From Massospora cicadina (taxonomy: Eukaryota; Entomophthoromycota; Entomophthoromycetes; Entomophthorales; Entomophthoraceae): a stretch of 64,000 nt of DNA. Below the pieces are notes generated by a model. It ran no database searches. It worked only from the letters and a program-made list of their open reading frames with translations, and was not told the origin of the DNA. The stretch lies in contig JAKSZP010007899.1 of NCBI GenBank assembly GCA_022478985.1, positions 292,227-356,226 on the forward strand, in the 5' to 3' direction. The translations under genes and the position numbers were made by a program. Below are positions 55,171 through 64,000 of the stretch, in pieces; the stretch's first letter is position 1; the number at the start of each line of letters is the position of its first letter.

Positions 55171-56527
55171 GCACAATTATCCCTCCCCCTCCACCCAAAA
55201 TGGTAGATGTAACTGCTACTGATTCAGCCAATAAGGAACCTACATGTCAAGCCTCACTCCAACTACAACTAATCATAAACCAGTATGAACCCCAGTAGAT
55301 TCAAAAAACTCACCCAGCCACTTAACCCAACCCACTCATATTTTGATCAACCTATCAATTTCAAACCAAAATCACTGGATTATTTGGAGAAAGTTGTTGA
55401 TTTGGAAAATCCTGTCCCCAGCTAAGTTGAGGCCACTGGCCTCAAAATGTACCTAAACGCAGATATTCATCTCAATTTCCTTTGTTTATTTGAGGTATTC
55501 CAACCAAGAGACAGACATTACAGATGCTAAAATGAGCTAAATCTTAAAAATAAAATATAAAGTTGAAACGAGATAGATGGATCCAATTAAACCAACGCAA
55601 AATTAAAAACTGAACGCGCCAACCATGTCAGAAAGCTGAAACTGCTATACATCCATGGAGGTGGGTGAAGGGGATTGGTAGGTTCTTCTTCCTCATCTAT
55701 TGTAAACATTTACTGGCACAAAGCTGATAGCATTGGTGTGGGTGCATCATGGAAATGGGGGTCAAGATAACAAAGGTGTACTTGCAACTCAATGTATGCG
55801 ATGAGGAGGGTGGCAATATAGTCTGTAAGTGCTTTTTCAACCTCAAGGCGTACTTTAGGTTGGGTGGCAATAGTTGCAAGGTTGTTGAGGAAAATGTGGG
55901 TCTTTGGGTGAACTTTGCAATGCCGCAACTTTTTGAACTGCTGAATTTGCCACCTGATAGTATTGGAGATGGTCTTTTATTTGTTTTGGAAGAATGGTAC
56001 TAGGTAGGATAGGAGTTTACAGGCTCGTAGACAGTAATGCAATTGATTACGCAACAGCTTTATGGGGCTGGGCGAAATTTGGGGGAGGAACTGCAACTTT
56101 AGCTAGTTGATTGTCACTTTTAAATGGAGAGGCATAAGGGAGAGGCACATAATGGCGCTTTGGGAATTATGCCGCATAATTAGTATTGAGGTACAAATCA
56201 AATGGAGGGAGCCCAGCCCATTTTGGATTCAGGGATATGCTCTCCTGATTCATCAACCTCAACCAAATAATCTCATGGATTTTGGATGAGTACTATTGGG
56301 TTATTTGCATATGGGTTATCTGTTGCGTTTGGATGGAAGGATGGTTAAGAACTCACTTTAGTTCATTCTGGCTCATTTTTGTGGGTTCAGGAGAAGAGGT
56401 TTATTGAGGTAATTTTTGGTTGTTTTATTCAGTGGTTGCTGTGGCTACCACTTTGGGGTGGAGGGGGGAAGGATAGTGCCCCATTAAAAAAGGTTATTGG
56501 ATTAGCTATGGGATCATCATGCAAGAG
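55171..56527. other. Tails of J2 and J3, no clear gene
   Basis: The J2 tail has FDQPINFKPKSLDYLEK near 55345. From about 55500 the sequence is AT-rich. A minus-strand open piece at 55710-55928 (VRLEVEKALTDYIATLLIAY) could be the C-terminal part of J3, but nothing links it firmly. Confidence 0.4.
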
Positions 56528-56854
56528 TCAGGTATGGGTGTTTTGGCTCATGAGATGGAGGGGTAGCACCATTTCAAATGGTCCAATTTGAAACAAGTAG
56601 GGCAAATGGTACGCCTTACATCTACTAGAGCCCAAAAAGGACGATTTGGGGCAGAGGAGATAATGGTGCGAGGGAAGATTGAGAGGGTTATTTCCGTTGA
56701 TACTGGATGAATAGTTGTAAAGGCATGGGGCCTGCAAAGCAAGTGGCTCCATAGGGAACCACAAATTGTATAATGTGATTGGACCATATTCTGGTAATCC
56801 AGCAATATTTTCATTAATTAAAATTTAAGGTGTCAGGTGGGTAGGGAGGCCTGT
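56528..56854 (-). pseudogene. J3: ORF1/gag-like gene, 3' part
   Basis: Continues, on the minus strand, across element K from 63136. It reads TGLPTHLTP at the K junction, then PHAFTTIHPVSTEITLSIFP, RPFWALVDVRRTICPTCFKL and DHLKWC, a knuckle with the last spacing one residue short (56566-56604). Matches J1 and J2 block by block. Confidence 0.72.
56850..56854. repeat. Target-site duplication of K, left (CCTGT)
   Basis: Directly before TGTTGG of the left K LTR; identical to 63136-63140. J3 sequence is continuous across the two. Confidence 0.92.
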
Positions 56855-58055
56855 TGTTGGAATTTCAAATTGTTAATATTCCTCACATATTCAAAATTTT
56901 TGTGTTAATTAGTCAAGGATGATTGCCAACTATATTACTAGTTTTAAGTTCAAAATTTAATGATATTAACACCAATTTGTGCTCCACTTTTGGTTGGGTT
57001 GGGCTGTCTTGATCCGCCAGATCAAGGAAGTATCAGGGATCATCCCCAATAGGGAATTGGTGGGTCTTGATACCGGAGACTGAAGCCTAGATGTTGAGAT
57101 AATTAATTTTATCAATTAAGACAAATAATTGCTTAAATTCAACTTTAAAAATATTGTAAAAAGATTTCAATAGAGTTTTGGTTGATTTCAACACCAGCGA
57201 CTTATGCCAAGGATTTCAAACTAATTAAAAATTAACTATTTAAATTTGGCGGAATCTTAGCTTGACACCAACTGCCATGAAAATGATTGTGGGATTCTGC
57301 GGAAAGCTGACAGATTCATTATTAATCATATAACTATGGATTTGCTGCTAATTTGAAGTATTGGTAACTTATGCTGAGGATACTTGAAATGAGCAGAATC
57401 AGGAGAGATTCACCAGTGAGAGTGCTGACAAATGCTAAGAGAGATAAGTGCCAGTGAGAGTGCTGACAAATGCTAAACAGGGAGAATCACCAGTGATATT
57501 GCTGAAGATGCTGGCAATGAATGCCAATGAGATAGATAGGCAAGAAATGCCTATAAATAGTTGATCTCTCTCTTAATAAAAAATATCTACAAATCCAATC
57601 TTCATTTTATTTAATTAATTGTGGATACCTACCTCTACTTATTTTAAATTGGATGATTTTGAGCTAGGATAGTGGAGGAGGAACGGAAGATCCCCAGAGG
57701 TTAGGTGCTTGGTGAACGCATCTGAAGCGGTTGTTGCAACTAACTCCCAACCTGGAATTACAGATCAACCATGGAAACTATCCTAATCAGTGAAGCCAGC
57801 AATAAAAAATTGGGAATTAGGCATGAGGTGGAGGAGCAAGGGGTCAGGATGCCCAGGATGGGGGTGAAACGCTGGTGCTCACCAAAAAAGCTGATCTGCT
57901 GAGGTGAAATTAGTCCAGCTGGATTGGGGAGCTGCCTGTGGCCCTGTAAGGAAAGGCCACCAATGATGGTGAAAAAGCAAGGGCCAGGAGTCTTCAAACT
58001 GTTTGGCCTGACACACTAATAGAGTCACCTATTATTGAGAATGAAAAACTCAACA
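56855..58055 (+). repeat. 5' LTR of element K
   Basis: 1201 bp, TGTTGG to CTCAACA, pairing with 61970-63135. It contains AATAAA-type signals near 57580 and short internal repeats (CCAGTGAGAGTGCTGACAAATGC given twice in this copy, once in the other). Confidence 0.93.
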
Positions 58056-58056
58056 T

Positions 58057-58074
58057 TGGTGCTCACTATAGGGG
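58057..58074 (+). promoter_or_regulatory. Primer-binding site of element K
   Basis: TGGTGCTCACTATAGGGG, one base from the sites of A and C, directly after the LTR end. Confidence 0.75.
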
Positions 58075-58109
58075 GTAGTTGATATGTCAAAAGCCAATTT
58101 AAACAACAA

Positions 58110-59132
58110 TGTCTTATAAGGAAGAGCTTTGGAAGCTCTGGACAGAGCTGCATGCCATCAATAAAATGTGCTCAGCTTGGCATCTAAAGCTGATGTTAGT
58201 ACCTTAGAGGAGCATGTAATCAAGGTGAAAGATACTCAAACAAGTTTTAAAGGTGAATAATGACCTGTGTGGAAAAGTTGACTCTTTGAAGTGGAAAAAG
58301 GGCAAACTCATTAAAGAAGTTAAATTCCAAAAAACCAAACTGGGAAGCAGATCGAGAATGCATCTGGCGGTTTTATGAGGAGATGGTAAAAATGACAAAG
58401 TGTGATGAGGAATTGGAAAAACACAAATGTGATTGTGAGCAATTTGAGGCAAATTAGGCTAATGAAAAGGTATGCAAGACTCCAATTGGGAAGGCCTCCC
58501 CACCCCAAAATCTGCCCAAACCATTTGCTGGTGTGTTGGAAATGACTCCTGAAGCCACTCCTATGGCTACTAGAGTAGCTGGGCAAGGATCTTATATGAG
58601 CGAAGTGACTAAGAAATTTTGTTTTATGCCAAAATTCCCACCTTCTATTGGTATAACGCCCTGGCGTTTTTCTGCCTATAGAAAGATGACCATGTTTGGT
58701 TATATGTATCATCAAAAAGTGGTGACAGTAATGAACTGCCTTAGCATTGATTGCCAAAATCTGGTGCTACCCCACCTCAATGGGGACAACTGGTCATATA
58801 AAGAAGCAAAAGCAGCCATTATGTTGATGTTTGGAAGCCCTACTCGGATGATGAATTGTAAACAAGAGTTCAATGGTATACAATTCCACAAAGACGAGAC
58901 CCTGGCTAGTTTTGCTAATCAGTTTTACCAAGAATCCCAGACCTTGGCAGAGGTAAAAATTGTTACAGACTTTGATGCATGCATAGTCATGCAGGCGGTG
59001 CTTTGGCCCTACCGCAAATTGCATCTTTTTATGGCAGCAGCACTAGTAACTGAAATAATGACCTCACAGATGGTGGACCATCTGAAGATGTTGGGAGCAA
59101 CTTTTGATGCGCCCAATCATTTTTATGACTAA
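58110..59132 (+). pseudogene. gag: Gag of element K
   Basis: The first part (58110-58500) is Lys/Glu-rich and coiled-coil-like, in several frames (KKGKLIKEVKFQKTK, then CDEELEKHKCDCEQFEAN). 58533-59132 is open for 199 residues: CFMPKFPPSIGITPWRFSAY, NLVLPHLNGDNWSYKEAKAA, ETLASFANQFYQESQTLAEV. The last two align with LIVPHLDPQHTWPDVKKALL and ETLFSFAERFYLTAQRLA in A gag, so this is the gypsy-type capsid core. Frame breaks upstream and a stop at 59132 disable it. Confidence 0.83.
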
Positions 59133-59156
59133 ATTTTAACTGAGGATGATCAAACT

Positions 59157-59520
59157 ATGGTGGAATTAGAAGATGAGGTTTTAGAGAATGTTGCAAAAGT
59201 CATTAATCAGAAGAATCAATTTATAATGGGGAAAATCTTCAATGGATCCAAGTGGAAGGATAAATTAACTAACCAATATTGGAAAAATGGAGCGAAAGGA
59301 CAATTTGCCACCCAAAATTGCGAGAAGAAATCACGACGATTTGTGAATGTGTGATTCCTCAAGAGGAGGATGAAACTGCCCAAAGTTTGGGAAAAGGCCT
59401 TGCAGTCTCGATGTGGAACTATTTAGCACTGCAAGAAAACCTGTCCCACCAGATACCTATATGGAATAAAGTCCTTGGTAGGACCAGCTCAGGTTGCAAC
59501 TGGGTCCACTGTGAGAAGTC
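59157..59520 (+). pseudogene. Downstream part of K gag
   Basis: 59157-59354 encodes a charged segment (NQKNQFIMGKIFNGSKWKDK) and 59279-59523 continues in another frame with CECVIPQEEDETAQSLGKGL. An isolated CNWVHCEK near the end might be a knuckle remnant, not convincing. No protease motif follows. Confidence 0.5.
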
Positions 59521-59524
59521 CTAA

Positions 59525-60732
59525 GTATTAGATGAGATAAGAATGTAAGGCGATTAATCCAGAGAGTAGTGGATGAAGTCAGTTGATCTTAAGTTAGTCA
59601 ATTAATAAGAAAGGCAAGGAATTCCGAAAAATATTATAAGATCCAGTTTACTTTATTGATGTAAAAAGTTACAAAATTAATCTGTGTGAGTATTGGATCA
59701 ATTACAGATCTATCAGCAGAATCAATCTAAACGGTTGAGTTGGCAAATAATGCTGAGAAATAGGATCAGATTTAGGCAAATTTGGATAAAGAAAATATAT
59801 CTATTGATGAGAAACAAGATCAGATCTTGATGAATTTGGATTAAGAAAAATGCATCAAGTTAATCTGTGCGCATAAAGATTGTGTACAGATATATTGGCA
59901 TAGTTAATCTGAATGTTTGAGTCATCAAAAATGATGGAGAAAATTTTAAAAAAGAAAATGAGTTAGACGTCTATGGATGGGACCATTCAAAATTATCACC
60001 AAGTTGGCAAATTATGCCTATATAATCAAATATTGAAGATGGTCGCATAGTCAAAAGAGTCCACACAAAACACTTAAAGTATTGGAATTGAATATAAAAA
60101 TATGGATAAAACTGATAAAAAGGTAAAAAGATGCATAAAAAATATAAAAACTGAAAATTAATAAAAAATTGATTTTATCTCTTTGAGCAGTGATGCATAT
60201 AGCAATATTCCAACCTACAGAGCAAGGGAAAAATAATGAGCATGAGTCCCAAGCAATTGGCAGGATTAGGACGGGCTGAAACTAGATCCTCTGGAATAGT
60301 CCCTATCAATGAGATGTTGAAACCCGTCCTGGGGTTGGTACAGGTGGCAAGGTGCCATTGAGACCCAACCTAGGGTTTGTACAGATTGACTATGGAGTCA
60401 CAGAAACCCAGCCTGTAATTGGTACAGGTCGAATAGCAAGATGCTATTGGGACCCATCCTAGGTTTGTACAGGTGGACCAGTTGATCTTTTAGCAAGGAT
60501 GCAAAGATGGGACTGGTGCGTCATGATGTCATGGGAAATGCACTCAAGAAGAGGGGACATTGGGTAGTAACCAAGGATATGAAGTCATCAAAACCAAGAA
60601 GAGCATATGGGCGTTGAGTGCGGACAGAGCTGCATTCCGCTGAGGACATAGAGATATGAAAAACCAAATATGAGCTCAAGCTAAGGTGGCTTACATCCCT
60701 GAGGGTTCTATCTTCCGTTAGATAATATGGTC
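59525..60732 (+). other. Non-coding part of K / L
   Basis: No protease, RT, RNase H or integrase motif is readable. AT-rich, with a loosely repeated GTTAATCTG phrase (near 59675, 59855, 59905), then the 43-bp repeat, ending in the L polypurine tract. Confidence 0.55.
60319..60485. repeat. 43-bp tandem repeat, four units
   Basis: Units begin at 60319, 60360, 60403 and 60449, each with GAAACCC or GGGACCC-type start, a CCT, then GGTTTGTACAGGT-type core. Spacing is 41, 43 and 46 bases. Confidence 0.75.
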
Positions 60733-60745
60733 AAGAGGGGGGATA
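60733..60745 (+). promoter_or_regulatory. Polypurine tract before the L LTR
   Basis: AAGAGGGGGGATA directly precedes TGTTGG, as expected before a 3' LTR. Confidence 0.7.
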
Positions 60746-61709
60746 TGTTGGAATATGAGATGCCCACATAATCCAACCTTTTATCCAATTGATATATTTG
60801 ATGATTAAGTTATAATTGTACAGTATTGGCAGCAACACATGACTGATGGGATTATTGTCAGGCATCATCCCTGATGATAAAAGTATGAATTCAATGAGTG
60901 AATAACACCTGACAGTGAATTATTGCAGTAAATTATTTAATATCTTGGCAGAGGTCGCCAACTGATGAGTTTAGTGTCAGCAATCATCCCCAACGAAGAT
61001 AAGCAATAATTCAATATAGGAGCAACACCTGATAGTCAAATTATAAGAAATCGTTCAAAGCAGAACAAATGTGGAGTTGTTAGAAACTACCAAAGCATTT
61101 GAACGTTGGAGGTAGAGAGTAGGATTGTTATTGGCCAAAATAATTTGTTTCAAGTCCCTAATACCAATTGTTTTTTTGCTGAACAGCCAAGGATTACGCT
61201 GCCTAAGAAACTTAAGGCAACGGTACCTGATGAGTTTAGTGGCTAACACTTGAGGGTCAAACCAGCATAAATCACAAATAATTTCCAACGGACAGTTGAA
61301 AGGTTGTGTGTTGATTTTAACTATAAAGCCCATAATATTACCTAATAAAAGTAGATTAAAACTTGATATATCTAAGTTTTTATACATTGGTTTTTAAGCA
61401 TTACTCTTAAGATAAAGGTGCAAGGATCAGAAATCCTTAGGTTAGTTTTATCAAGTCTCCACTTAGCTCGTGAAAAGAGAATAGGGAAAGTGTTTCTTAC
61501 CAGTACCAGAATATCTACAAGAGGAAGAAGCACCAGTTTAGTGTTGGACTTTTCACTCAATGTGGCTATTGGGAAATCAACAAAAATATTAATTTTCATA
61601 CTATTAATACCCAATTTCATATTGTTAATCAATTCAAGTATTCATGAATCTGTGCAGTTGAAATCTAGGGCCAGAAGTGATCAACCATCCAAGCGCTCAG
61701 ATTTTAACA
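60746..61709 (+). repeat. L LTR inside element K
   Basis: 964 bp, TGTTGGAATATG to TTTTAACA. It differs from the K LTR apart from a few phrases (such as CATCATCCC). It has a polypurine tract on its left and a primer-binding site on its right, so it is not a solo LTR with a target duplication. Confidence 0.8.
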
Positions 61710-61710
61710 T

Positions 61711-61728
61711 TGGTGCTCACTACAGGGA
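61711..61728 (+). promoter_or_regulatory. Primer-binding site after the L LTR
   Basis: TGGTGCTCACTACAGGGA, identical to A and C except the last base. Confidence 0.75.
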
Positions 61729-61969
61729 GCTCTGTTATTGTGTTGCTTGATTAACTTGGGGTTTGGCTAGAAGGTGGTGAAAGCCACTGAACCTGTTTTT
61801 TGGGGGAGGATGCCACCAGCAGAACCTCAGCCCTGACGTTCAGTTTCCAACGCCTCTTGGAGATGGGGGAAGAGCCAAGAACTTACCAACCATCGCGTTG
61901 ATGATGTTTTAGCCCACCAAATAGGAGGAGTCATGCTTGAGGAATATCATTTGGTTAAGTCATGGGATA
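61729..61969 (+). other. Leader-like sequence after L
   Basis: 240 bases with no gene, unlike the leader that follows the K 5' LTR. It ends CATGGGATA before the K 3' LTR, a weak polypurine tract. Confidence 0.5.
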
Positions 61970-63135
61970 TGTTGGAATGTTAACCAGGTGATATTCCTCA
62001 CATATTCAAAATTTTAGTGTATTAATTAGTTGAGGGTGATTGCCAACTATATTATTAGTTTAAAGTTCAACATTTAGAGATATTAACATCAATTTGTGCT
62101 CCCCATTTGGTTGGGTTGAGATGTCTTGATCCGCCGGATCAAGAAAGTATCAGGGATCATCCCCAATAAGAAATTGGTGGGTCTTGATACCGGCGACTGA
62201 GGCCAAGGATGTTGAGATAATTAATTTAATAAATTAAGACAGCAAATTGCTAAAATTCAACGTTAAGATTACTGGAAAAAGATCTCAATAGAGTTTTGGT
62301 TGATTTTAACACCAGAGACATATGCCAAGGATTTCAAACTAAATAAAAGTAACTATTTAAGTTTGGCGGAATCTTAGCTTGATACCAACTGCCATGAAGA
62401 CGATTGTGGGATTTGGTGGTAAGCTTACAGATTCGTTATTAATCATCCAACTATGAATTTGCTGCTAATTTGGAGTATTGGTGACTTATGCTAAGGATGC
62501 TCAATGTGAGCATAATCAGGAGAGAATCACCAGTTAGAGTACTGACAAATGCTAAACAGGGAGAATTACCAGTGATATTGCTGAAGATGATGGCAATGAA
62601 TTCCAATGAGATGGATAGGCAAGAAATGCCTATAAATAGTTGATCTCTCTCTCAATAAAAAAATCTACAAATCCAATCTTCATTTTTTTAATTAATTTTA
62701 GATACCTGCCTCTGCTTAATTTAAATTAGATGATTTTCAGCTAGGATATTGGAGGAGGAACGGAAGATCCCCAGAGGTTAGGTGCTGGGTGAACGCATCT
62801 GGAGCGGTTGTTGCAACTAACTCCCAACCTGGAATTACAGATCAACCATGAAAACTAGCCTAATCAGTGAAGCCAGCAATAAAAAATTGGGAATTAGGCA
62901 TGAGGTGGAGGAGCAAGGGGTCAGGATGCCCAGGATGGGGGTGAAACGCTAGTGCCCACCAAAAGGGGTTATTCTGCTGAGGTGAAATTAGTCCAGCTGA
63001 ATTGGGGAGCTTCCTGTGGCCCTGTAAGGAAAGGTCACCAGTAATGGTGAAAAAGCAAGGGCCAGCAGTCTTCATACTGTTTGGCCTGGCACACTAATGG
63101 AGTCACCTATTATTGAGAATGAAAAATTCTCAGCA
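61970..63135 (+). repeat. 3' LTR of element K
   Basis: 1166 bp from TGTTGGAATG to CAGCA (CAACA in the other copy). Confidence 0.92.
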
Positions 63136-63140
63136 CCTGT
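63136..63140. repeat. Target-site duplication of K, right (CCTGT)
   Basis: Identical to 56850-56854. Confidence 0.92.
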
Positions 63141-63330
63141 GAACTAAACCGCAAAAGTGGTATCAGTGGACAGCAAGGTATAAGTAGTTGGTAGGGGGGC
63201 CTGGAACAACAGTGGGATGGTAGCTGCTACTGCAGCATCAGCTTCTCGAGAAGCCAAGATCAAAATACCCCTTAAAAGGGCGGAAGTTGATGAAGTTTGC
63301 AGGCTGCATAATATCCTAAGCTAATTCAAT
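63136..63330 (-). pseudogene. J3: ORF1/gag-like gene, 5' part
   Basis: On the minus strand it encodes ANFINFRPFKGYFDLGF, then READAAVAATIPLLF (next frame) and TDTTFAV-stop-FTG up to the K junction. Each block matches J1 (FINFCPFKGYFDLSF, EATLVVQFTG). Confidence 0.72.
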
Positions 63331-64000
63331 AATTGTAAGGAGATTGTCTATAACTCTCCTGTTCCCAGTGTGGTAGTGTGCAGTGCACCCGGCCAATGTC
63401 AGGGAACTAGCCATTAGTGCCAGAGTGATTAGAGCCCAGCAGAGGGTTCTGGAACAATAAAAACTTAGGCATCAAAATGTGAATTTTATAATAAAAACCC
63501 CAGTAAAGGTGACGCGGTGCACATATTGAAAAGGGCTAAGCGACCCAGGTTGGAGGGAACTTGGGCGAACAAATGGTGCATGAGGGGAGAGCTGCAAGGT
63601 ACTTGCAATGGCAAGGGTAATGGAGCGCGAGACCTCCTCAAAGAGGTTTGCGCACAGGAGCATTCAGAATATCATAAAATTTTAAAATAACGTAAATGGG
63701 GAAAAGGTTTATTTGGGAAGTCGACCAACAAGGAATGTTGGTCAGGGAAAACGTATTTAAGCTTGAATGGGGGAATAGGGGTTATGCTGCAGTGGGCCCA
63801 AGCACCAACTCACCAATAGGGCAACACTGCCATCTGATTTGGTTGAATAGGCTGAAACTAACTTCATTTGAGTGATTGATTGAAGTTGAATTCAGCCTGA
63901 GCGCGTTATTTCAAAAATGGAACAGGTTTCGAAACCCCACTCCTCAACAAACCAAATCAAACCATCCACGTTCATTTGGTAGACCATTCATTTCAACGCC
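63331..64000. other. Sequence upstream of J3, no gene recognised
   Basis: May hold the N-terminal part of J3. Short minus-strand open pieces such as 63472-63663 have no recognisable motif. Confidence 0.4.

Larger units (their letters stand above)
56855..63135 (+). mobile_element. Element K: LTR retrotransposon, gag only, with a second LTR inside
   Basis: 6281 bp: LTR 56855-58055, primer-binding site 58057-58074, gag, non-coding part with a 43-bp repeat, a different LTR (L, 60746-61709) with its own polypurine tract and primer-binding site, 240 bases of leader, LTR 61970-63135. A perfect CCTGT duplication flanks the outer LTRs. No pol is recognisable, so the present copy cannot be autonomous. 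Confidence 0.9.

Noticed and set aside
60746..61709. Solo LTR with target duplication
   Set aside because: The flanks are GGATA and TTGGT, and the LTR is bordered by a polypurine tract and a primer-binding site.

Overview
This 64 kb window is eukaryotic repeat DNA. I find no intact cellular gene, no rRNA and no convincing tRNA. It is built almost wholly of retrotransposons in several layers. Ty3/gypsy-type LTR elements dominate (DTG protease, YxDD reverse transcriptase, RNase H, HHCC and DD35E integrase), with one chromodomain-type gypsy element, two LINE-type elements, a small non-autonomous LTR element, and broken copies of an ORF1/gag-like gene. The mix is most consistent with a fungus that has a large, transposon-rich genome. 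That is inference; the sequence alone does not fix the species or phylum.

Layout. 1-19655: an old gypsy copy (element C, minus strand) forms the background. Only a 40-base integrase scrap (1-40), an RNase H scrap (6227-6427) and its RT-protease-gag-5' LTR part (15791-19655) remain. Element A (41-6226), a near-complete relative, sits in one gap. Element B (6428-15790) sits in the other, and B is interrupted by element D (10867-12999), a short LTR element with a perfect 5-bp target duplication. 19656-23643 is sequence I cannot assign. 23661-28955 is LINE-1 copy 1 (minus, 17-bp target duplication), inserted upstream of a plus-strand gag remnant H (29118-29957). 29958-37896 is element G, a chromodomain gypsy element with 1.6 kb LTRs. 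37902-38384 is a B-like lone LTR abutting F (38385-about 42197), a decayed relative of A. 42215-47487 is LINE-1 copy 2 (17-bp target duplication). 48197-49036, 54441-55170 and 56528-56854 plus 63136-63330 are three copies (J1, J2, J3) of an ORF1/gag-like gene with a CCHC knuckle. Between J1 and J2 lies I (50137-about 54180), a decayed B-like element. J3 is split by K (56855-63135), an LTR element with a perfect 5-bp target duplication and an odd foreign LTR inside.

State of the genes. Element A alone among the LTR elements keeps every catalytic motif I looked for (DTGS, YLDD, RNase H acidic residues, HHCC, DD35E), but its reading frame changes five times, always in the same direction. The other LTR elements carry substitutions in the catalytic motifs. 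Both LINE copies keep FADD in RT. Six LTR sets (A, B, C, F, K, L) are followed by the same kind of primer-binding site, core TGGTGCTCACTACAGGG, so separate families appear to share one primer tRNA. Nesting gives an age order: C before A and B, B before D, J3 before K, H before LINE-1 copy 1.
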